NCBI GenBank assembly: GCA_028287035.1
Contig: JAQBQL010000144.1
Span: 1 to 10,941 of the forward strand
DNA from: Labilithrix sp.
GTDB taxonomy: Bacteria; Myxococcota; Polyangia; Polyangiales; Polyangiaceae
DNA: 10,941 bases
Direction of reading: 5' to 3'
Shown piece after piece: positions 6,095 through 10,941 of this stretch (position 1 is its first letter; each line of letters starts with the position of its first letter). Both the position numbers and the translations under genes were made by a program. The notes under the pieces are model-generated. The model searched no databases. It was not told the origin of the DNA and was given only the letters and a program-made list of their open reading frames with translations.

Positions 6095-8560
6095 ATGAGC
6101 AAGACACTCGTCGTCGTCGAGTCACCGGCGAAGGCCAAGACGATCAAGAAGTACCTGGGCTCGGGCTACGAGGTCCTGGCGTCGAAGGGTCACGTGAAGG
6201 ACCTGCCCAAGAAGATGGGCATCGACATCGAAAAGGGCTTCAAGGAAAGCTACGAGATCGTCCCGGGTAAGGAGAAGGTCCTCGCCGAGCTGAAGGCCGC
6301 CGCCAAGGATGCGGACGACATCCTCCTCGCCACCGACCCCGACCGCGAGGGCGAGGCGATCGCCTGGCACCTGGCCGAGGAGCTCACCGGCAAGCCGCTC
6401 AAGGCGAAGCGGGTCGAGTTCCACGAGATCACGAAGAACGGCGTCCTCAAGGGCGTCGCCTCCCCGCGGGCTCTCAACAAGGACCTCTACGACGCCCAGC
6501 GTGCTCGCCGCGTCCTCGACCGCATCGTCGGCTACGACGTGTCGGCGCTCGTCTGGTCGAAGCTCGCGTTCGGCCTCTCGGCGGGCCGCGTGCAGAGCGT
6601 CGCGCTCCGGCTGATCGTGGACAAGGAACGCGAGATCGAGGCGTTCGTTCCCGAGGAGTACTGGAATATCGGCGCGCAGCTCACGAAGGCGAACGCCGCG
6701 AAGAAGCAGCCCTTTGCCGCTCGCCTCGCCCAGGAGCAGGGCAAGAAGATCGACGTGAAGGACGGCGAGACCGCCGCCCGCGTCAGGAACGATCTGCAGA
6801 GCGCCGCCTACCGCGTCGCGAAGGTCACGACCGCCGAGCGGAAGCGCAAGGCATACGCCCCGTACACGACGAGCAAGCTTCAGCAGGACGCGGTCAACCG
6901 CCTCGGCTTCGGCGCCAAGCGCACCATGCAGGTCGCGCAGGGCCTCTACGAGGGCGTCGACCTCGGCAAGGAGCTCGGGTCGGTCGGCCTCATCACGTAC
7001 ATGCGTACCGACTCGACCCGCGTCTCTCCCGAGTTCGTCGGCACGGCGCGCGAGTTCATCGAGACGAAGTACGGCAAGGAGTACCTGCCGAAGGACCCGA
7101 ACGTCTTCAAGTCGAAGAAGAGCGCGCAGGAGGCCCACGAGGCGATCCGGCCGACGTCCCTCGACTACCCGCCCGAGACGGTGAAGAAGCACCTCAAGGA
7201 CGAGCAGTTCAAGCTCTACAAGCTCGTGTGGGATCGCTTCCTCGCGAGCCAGATGAAGGACGCAATCTTCGACCAGACGTCGATCGACATCGAGGCGAAG
7301 GCGAAGGACTCCGCGTACACGCTCCGCACGAGCGGCCGCGTCCTCAAGTTCGCCGGCTGGCTCGAGGTCTACACCGCGGGCGGCGACAACGGCGCCGAGC
7401 AGCAGGCGGGCGGCGAAGAGCCCGAGGACAAGGCGGCCGAGGCAGGCGCCGGCGGCAAGCCCGAGGAGCCGGAAGGCGAGGCCTCGCTTCCCGAGCTGAA
7501 GGAGGGCGAGACCCTCGATCTCGCGGTACCGCCCGGCGTGCTCGCCGAGCAGAAGTTCACGCAGCCGCCGGCCCGCTACAACGAAGGATCGCTCGTCCGC
7601 GATCTCGAGGACCGCGGCATCGGTCGCCCGAGCACGTACGCCGAGATCATCAGCAAGGTGCAGGCGCGCGACTACGTCGAGAAGGTCGACGGGCGCTCGT
7701 TCCGCCCCACGCTGCTCGGCAAGATGGTCGTCGACGGCCTCCTGCGCAGCGAGCTCGAGTTCATGGACCCGACGTTCACGTCGAGCATGGAAGACGAGCT
7801 CGATCAGGTCGAGGCCGGCAAGGAGGACCGCACGGTGCTCCTCTCCCGCTTCTACAAGAAGTTCCGCGAGCAGCTCGACATCGGCAAGAAGGGCAAGCGC
7901 TGGAACCCCGATCCCGTCGAGATGGTCGGCGAGTTCTGCGACACGTGCGGTCCCGACGGCGCCGACGAGAAGCTCCGCTCCCTGCCGCGCGGCCAGCTGT
8001 CGAAGCGCTGGTCGAAGAACGGCTGGTTCGCGGGCTGCTCGAACTACCCGAAGTGCAAGGCGACGCGCGACATGGGCGCGGACGGCAGCGGAGCGGCCCC
8101 GCCTCGCGAGACCGACATCGACTGCGAGAAGTGCGGCAAGAAGATGTCGATCCGCAGCGGTCGCTACGGCGAGTTCCTCTCCTGCACGGGCTACCCCGCC
8201 TGCAAGAACGCGCGGCCCGTGCCGCTCGGCGTGCCGTGCCCGAAGTGCGGCGGCGACATCATCGAGGTCCGCCCCAAGAAGAAGGGCGGCAAGACGTTCT
8301 ACGGCTGCAGCCGCTACAACGACGAGACCGTGAAGTGCGACTTCAAGCTGTGGCAGAAGCCGATCCCCGAGCCCTGCCCGCAGTGCGATGCGAAGTTCCT
8401 GGTCCTCGCCGGCACGAAGGCGAAGCCGATGATCGCCTGCGCCGACAAGGAGTGCGGGTACAAGCGCGCGGTCGAGGACCCCGCGGATCTGCCGAACGGC
8501 GCGACCATGGGCATCGGGCTCGACGGCGCGGGCGCAGCGGCTCCTCCCCCCGCGGAGTGA
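6095..8560 (+). CDS. topA: DNA topoisomerase I (type IA)
   Basis: This enzyme of 821 aa relaxes negative supercoils by cutting and rejoining one strand. I choose the ATG at 6095 (MSKTLVVVESPAKAKT), where the TOPRIM domain starts in the family; the in-frame ATG at 6020 adds 25 unrelated residues. The TOPRIM metal site is Glu9 plus Asp81, Asp83 and Glu85 of TDPDREGEAIAWHL. The nucleophile is Tyr302 in GLITYMRTDSTR (Tyr319 in Escherichia coli). PARYNEGSLVRDLEDRGIGR and RPSTYAEII are further family motifs. Residues ~426-470 are an acidic, Gly/Ala/Glu-rich insertion between core segments. The C-terminus from Cys615 has four successive ribbons, each with two Cys pairs, beginning FCDTC, DCEKC, PCPKC and PCPQC. 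Length is between B. subtilis and E. coli TopA. A strong terminator follows 31 bases after the stop. Confidence 0.97.
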   Translation: MSKTLVVVESPAKAKTIKKYLGSGYEVLASKGHVKDLPKKMGIDIEKGFKESYEIVPGKEKVLAELKAAAKDADDILLATDPDREGEAIAWHLAEELTGKPLKAKRVEFHEITKNGVLKGVASPRALNKDLYDAQRARRVLDRIVGYDVSALVWSKLAFGLSAGRVQSVALRLIVDKEREIEAFVPEEYWNIGAQLTKANAAKKQPFAARLAQEQGKKIDVKDGETAARVRNDLQSAAYRVAKVTTAERKRKAYAPYTTSKLQQDAVNRLGFGAKRTMQVAQGLYEGVDLGKELGSVGLITYMRTDSTRVSPEFVGTAREFIETKYGKEYLPKDPNVFKSKKSAQEAHEAIRPTSLDYPPETVKKHLKDEQFKLYKLVWDRFLASQMKDAIFDQTSIDIEAKAKDSAYTLRTSGRVLKFAGWLEVYTAGGDNGAEQQAGGEEPEDKAAEAGAGGKPEEPEGEASLPELKEGETLDLAVPPGVLAEQKFTQPPARYNEGSLVRDLEDRGIGRPSTYAEIISKVQARDYVEKVDGRSFRPTLLGKMVVDGLLRSELEFMDPTFTSSMEDELDQVEAGKEDRTVLLSRFYKKFREQLDIGKKGKRWNPDPVEMVGEFCDTCGPDGADEKLRSLPRGQLSKRWSKNGWFAGCSNYPKCKATRDMGADGSGAAPPRETDIDCEKCGKKMSIRSGRYGEFLSCTGYPACKNARPVPLGVPCPKCGGDIIEVRPKKKGGKTFYGCSRYNDETVKCDFKLWQKPIPEPCPQCDAKFLVLAGTKAKPMIACADKECGYKRAVEDPADLPNGATMGIGLDGAGAAAPPPAE

Positions 8561-8569
8561 GCGGCGCGT

Positions 8570-8589
8570 CGCGCGTGTGAAAACGCGCG
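8570..8589. repeat. Short inverted repeat (7-bp stem, 6-base loop)
   Basis: CGCGCGT (8570-8576) and ACGCGCG (8583-8589) are perfect complements around the loop GTGAAA. It begins nine bases after the topA stop and directly precedes the A-run of the terminator. It has no T-run on the plus strand. It may stabilise the topA mRNA end, or act as a second stop for minus-strand transcripts that pass the main terminator. Confidence 0.5.
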
Positions 8590-8591
8590 TG

Positions 8592-8627
8592 AAAAAAGGC
8601 GGCGACCCCTCGCGGGGCGCCGCCTTT
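8592..8627. terminator. Bidirectional intrinsic terminator between topA and the globin lipoprotein gene
   Basis: AAAGGCGGCG (8595-8604) pairs perfectly with CGCCGCCTTT (8618-8627). Inside, CCCC (8606-8609) pairs with GGGG (8614-8617) around TCGC, with only A8605 unpaired. Six A bases at 8592-8597 give a U6 tail to minus-strand transcripts. The plus-strand tail is only TTT within the stem. It lies between two convergent genes and should serve both, more strongly on the minus strand. Confidence 0.85.
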
Positions 8628-8654
8628 CGCGCTTCGTCCTCGTGGACGGTCAGC

Positions 8655-9191
8655 TCACTTCTTCTTGCCCTTCGCCTCGACGATGTCGTCCTTCATCGGC
8701 GCGATCGCGGCGATGAGGTCGTTCTGCTCGTTCTCGCCGACCTTGTTCTCGTCGAGGGCCGCCTTGAGGGCGCTCACCGTGGCGTTCCACTCGGCGTCGG
8801 TGATCTTCATGCCCTTGTGGGCATCCTTCATCGACTTGCCCGTGTACTCGCAGTCGCCGCCGGTCTCCTTGCAGATCTGCGCGACCATGTTCGCCTTGAA
8901 CTTCTCGACGCGCTCCTTGGGGAGCTTCGTGAAGCGCTTCTTGATCGTGTCGTTGTGGACGACGTTGTTCACGAACGAGTCGACGACCTTGGCGATGGCT
9001 TCCTTGCCGCCGAGGCGTTCGTAGAGCGACTTCGGAGCGGGCGGCGCGGCGTCGGCCGCGTCCTCGCCCGCGTCCGAGATCGTCTCCGTGATCATCGGCT
9101 CCTTCGGCGGCTGCTTCTTACCGCACGCGGCGGCGAGGACGAGGAGAGCGGTTCCGAAGAACAACGAGCCGAGCTGGACGCGGATGCGCAT
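8655..9191 (-). CDS. Lipoprotein with a group-1 truncated haemoglobin domain
   Basis: This protein of 178 aa starts at the ATG complementary to 9189-9191. Residues 1-22 are a lipoprotein signal with lipobox LAAAC and lipidated Cys23; Gly24 does not suggest inner-membrane retention. A 30-residue acidic/proline tether follows. Residues 55-172 match group-1 truncated haemoglobins such as Mycobacterium tuberculosis GlbN: SLYERLGGKEAI at the A/B helices, TGG at 110-112, YTGKSMKDAHKGMKIT (116-131) with proximal haem ligand His125 (F8), and the closing helix IAAIAPMKDDIV. The distal pocket differs: TyrB10 of GlbN aligns with Val74, and GlnE11 with Met102. Cys107 and Cys114 are close enough for a disulfide, fitting an exported protein. 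A role in binding O2, NO or another ligand at the envelope is inference. Convergent with topA; divergent from the gene at 9275. Confidence 0.85.
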   Translation of the reverse strand: MRIRVQLGSLFFGTALLVLAAACGKKQPPKEPMITETISDAGEDAADAAPPAPKSLYERLGGKEAIAKVVDSFVNNVVHNDTIKKRFTKLPKERVEKFKANMVAQICKETGGDCEYTGKSMKDAHKGMKITDAEWNATVSALKAALDENKVGENEQNDLIAAIAPMKDDIVEAKGKKK

Positions 9192-9200
9192 GGGTCACAG

Positions 9201-9206
9201 ATATAA
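9201..9206 (-). promoter_or_regulatory. Candidate -10 box for the globin lipoprotein gene
   Basis: The minus strand reads TTATAT at 9206-9201, the most AT-rich hexamer in the 83-bp divergent intergenic region and only nine bases before the ATG. The expected transcript start falls within a few bases of the start codon, so the mRNA would be leaderless or nearly so. This agrees with the lack of a Shine-Dalgarno sequence (CTGTGACCC before ATG). No -35 hexamer is recognisable. Confidence 0.4.
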
Positions 9207-9261
9207 GCGGGGGCGCGCGCGACGGGCGAGAAAAATGGGCGCAGCGGCGCGCGCGGCGCTG

Positions 9262-9267
9262 TAGAAC
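9262..9267 (+). promoter_or_regulatory. Candidate -10 box (TAGAAC) for the gene at 9275
   Basis: TAGAAC matches four of six bases of TATAAT and ends seven bases before the GTG start, so transcription would begin at or next to the start codon. GAGGGGG directly abuts the GTG, too close to be a normally spaced ribosome binding site. It is weak alone, but it supports the GTG start over the ATG at 9368. Confidence 0.3.
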
Positions 9268-9274
9268 TGAGGGG

Positions 9275-10941
9275 GTGAGCCATTCCGCGCGGCCGCCCGC
9301 AGGAGCCGACGCGCGCGCATCCGGAGGCCCCTCGCCTCCGACGAGCAGCGCGCCGACGACGACCTGCATGCTGCTCGTCGGAGACCGCGTGGTGCTGCGC
9401 AGCAACGCGCCGCCCGACGCCGAGTACCTCCTCTTCGAGATCGCCGATATCGAGCTGCGGGCCAGCGAGCCGGGGCGGGTGCGCGAGCACGGGTACCAGA
9501 CCACCGCGTCGCGAGCGCGCGCGCGGCTCGCGCAGGTGGGCATCACCGCCGGGCTCGCACGCGCCTGCGCGGTCGCTGCGCAGCCGGTGATCGCGACCGC
9601 CTACGCCCGCGGGCCCGGCGTGCGTCACATCGCCGGGTACCTCGGCCCCCTCGAGCTCTTCCAGGCCGACACCTACGATGCGACGGGCGCGACGTACCAC
9701 GGCGTCTTCCTCGATCTTCCGCAGCTCGCGGCGGACCTCGGGATCGACGGCGCGGGGCCGCTCCTCCAGGCGGTGTACCTCGCGGCGCTGCTCGAGGCCG
9801 AGGAGGACGACACGACGGTCTTCCTGTCGACCGACACCTGGACGAAGCATCGCAAGCCCGGCGAGCGCACGCACCGCCGTCCTGCGCTGTCCGACCCCGC
9901 GCCGCTTCCCGTCGCTCTCGCCGCGCTCGCGGCGGGCTCCCCGAAGCCCGACATCCAAGAGCAGCTCGCGCGCGCCGACGTCATCGCGTTCATCCGGGCC
10001 CGCGCCGACGCCTCGAACGACGAGGAGGCGCGCGGGCTCTACGCCTCGCTCGAGCGCGCGATCGCGGTCCGCGAGATGCCGGACCGCGGCCCGCTCGCGG
10101 AACCCGAGCTGTGGGCGATCGAGACGCGCCTCGACCTCGCTCAGCTCGACAACATCTTCGACGCCGTCGAGGAGGCCGAGCGCACGAGGGGTCGCACGCC
10201 CGGGACCACGTACCTGCGCGCGCGGGCGTCGCTCGCGCTCTCGCTCGAGCCGCCCAAGCTCATCGCGGAGCGCGTGTCGGCGCTGGCTCTTTCCATGACC
10301 TCGTTCCAGGAGCTCTGCCTGCTCGCCGCCGAAGCGTGGCTCGATGCCGGCGAGCCCCGGCGCGCCATGCCCTACGCGCGCGACCTCGTCGATGCGCCGG
10401 GGGTCGACGAAGGGCTCCTGCTCCGCGCCAAGCGCATCCTCGCGCGGGCGGTCGGCGCCGCGCCGGAACGCGCGCAGATGTTCGTCGAGGGGCTGCCGGC
10501 CGCGGCGATGCCCCCGCGGACCGCCACGTTCGCGCCGCCGCCGATGCCGCCCGTCTCGGTGCCTTCACCGGACCTCGTCGCGCAGTCGTGGCCGCCCGCG
10601 AAGAGCCGCGTGCCCACCGAGCGCGAGGAGCCGACGCGCGAGGAGCCGGTGCGGCCCGCGACGAGCCCGGGCATGGGCGCGCTCGGCGACGGGGGCAAGC
10701 AGGCCCCCACGCTGGATGCCCCGATGCGCCCGGCCGGGCTGCCGGCGCCGCGCGCGACGAGCGCTCCGCCGGTGACGTTCGCGGACCCGCCGCGGGCGTC
10801 GGCAGCCGCGCGGAGCTCGTCACGTCCTGGTCCTCCGCCGCTCCCGCAGCGCCCGAGCGGGCCGCCGGTCAGCGCGTCACGACCGAGCTCGCCGCGGGCG
10901 AAGCCGGCGCGCTCTCACCCGCCCGAGGGCGCCGTGCCGGC
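9275..10941 (+). CDS. Large protein of unknown function, 3' end outside the window: novel N-terminal domain, TPR-like helices, Pro-rich tail
   Basis: The frame beginning at GTG 9275 has no stop up to the window edge (555 complete codons). It shows the third-position GC bias of its neighbours, so it is a real gene truncated by the window. Residues 1-31 are low-complexity; an ATG at 9368 (residue 32) is an alternative start. Residues 32-200 form a compact mixed alpha/beta region I do not recognise, beginning MLLVGDRVVLRSNAPPDAEY and including IAGYLGPLELFQ and VFLSTDTWTKH. Residues 226-395 are helical and TPR-like, with repeated Ala-rich amphipathic helices (LLAAEAWLDAGEPRRAMPYA). From ~405 the chain is Pro/Ala/Ser/Arg-rich and probably disordered, with an EREEPTREEPVRP repeat. 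No signal peptide or membrane helix is visible so far. A cytoplasmic scaffold is possible, but I assign no function. Confidence 0.75.
   Translation, partial: MSHSARPPAGADARASGGPSPPTSSAPTTTCMLLVGDRVVLRSNAPPDAEYLLFEIADIELRASEPGRVREHGYQTTASRARARLAQVGITAGLARACAVAAQPVIATAYARGPGVRHIAGYLGPLELFQADTYDATGATYHGVFLDLPQLAADLGIDGAGPLLQAVYLAALLEAEEDDTTVFLSTDTWTKHRKPGERTHRRPALSDPAPLPVALAALAAGSPKPDIQEQLARADVIAFIRARADASNDEEARGLYASLERAIAVREMPDRGPLAEPELWAIETRLDLAQLDNIFDAVEEAERTRGRTPGTTYLRARASLALSLEPPKLIAERVSALALSMTSFQELCLLAAEAWLDAGEPRRAMPYARDLVDAPGVDEGLLLRAKRILARAVGAAPERAQMFVEGLPAAAMPPRTATFAPPPMPPVSVPSPDLVAQSWPPAKSRVPTEREEPTREEPVRPATSPGMGALGDGGKQAPTLDAPMRPAGLPAPRATSAPPVTFADPPRASAAARSSSRPGPPPLPQRPSGPPVSASRPSSPRAKPARSHPPEGAVP

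Noticed and set aside
4984..6147. A 387-codon minus-strand open frame across dprA and the topA start
   Set aside because: It runs antisense to two recognisable genes and has low-complexity Arg/Gly-rich composition typical of a shadow frame.
8577..9206. A 209-codon plus-strand open frame over the terminator and the globin gene
   Set aside because: It would begin inside the topA terminator region. The opposite strand encodes a lipoprotein signal and a globin domain with proximal His.
9092..9958. Minus-strand and alternative plus-strand frames over the 9275 gene
   Set aside because: Their products are Arg/Ser-rich without domains. The frame from 9275 is open throughout and has the expected GC-rich third positions.

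Overview
The window is about 10.9 kb of very GC-rich DNA with dense, mostly plus-strand coding. The composition points to Myxococcota, probably class Polyangia (Sorangium/Labilithrix-like). So do several gene types: an AgmX/GltJ-like envelope protein, a protein combining an MshEN-type domain, a response-regulator receiver and TPRs, Ser/Ala/Gly-rich periplasmic linkers, and a lipoprotein globin. The taxonomic call is inference from content and style, not from a marker-gene comparison. I see no rRNA, tRNA, CRISPR array, insertion sequence or phage gene. No gene-free stretch exceeds about 100 bases.

Left part (1-743): the window opens in the last 33 codons of a plus-strand gene whose C-terminus resembles the end of tRNA-guanine transglycosylase (Tgt). 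Next is a 195-aa gene that looks chimeric. Its first ~83 residues resemble a small roadblock/LC7-like regulatory fold. The rest is an unmistakable C-terminal third of Tgt, with the nucleophile Asp and the Zn-binding Cys3His set intact but the substrate-binding barrel half absent.

Middle-left (744-4093): two genes follow that may share a regulatory theme. One encodes a 489-aa MshEN-REC-TPR signalling protein. The other encodes a 573-aa zinc-ribbon/GYF_2/single-TM/AgmX-C-terminal-domain protein, probably starting at a TTG. Both are preceded by the same short box (GGTTAyCCT), which reads as a promoter -10 region. The second also has a perfect inverted repeat just upstream of that box.

Middle-right (4094-8560): a secreted M48-type metallopeptidase homologue whose HExxH has become RELAH overlaps a compact dprA by 4 bp. 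dprA is followed 79 bp later by topA, a full-length topoisomerase I with four Cys4 ribbons. dprA-topA adjacency is a common bacterial gene order and supports both calls. topA ends at a strong two-sided terminator.

Right part (8561-10941): convergent with topA is a lipoprotein carrying a group-1 truncated haemoglobin domain. Divergent from it, and running off the window edge, is a frame open for more than 555 codons. It has an unrecognised N-terminal domain, a helical TPR-like middle and a long proline-rich tail. Several genes here have a -10-like hexamer only about 8-12 bases before the start codon and no clear ribosome binding site, suggesting leaderless or near-leaderless transcripts.
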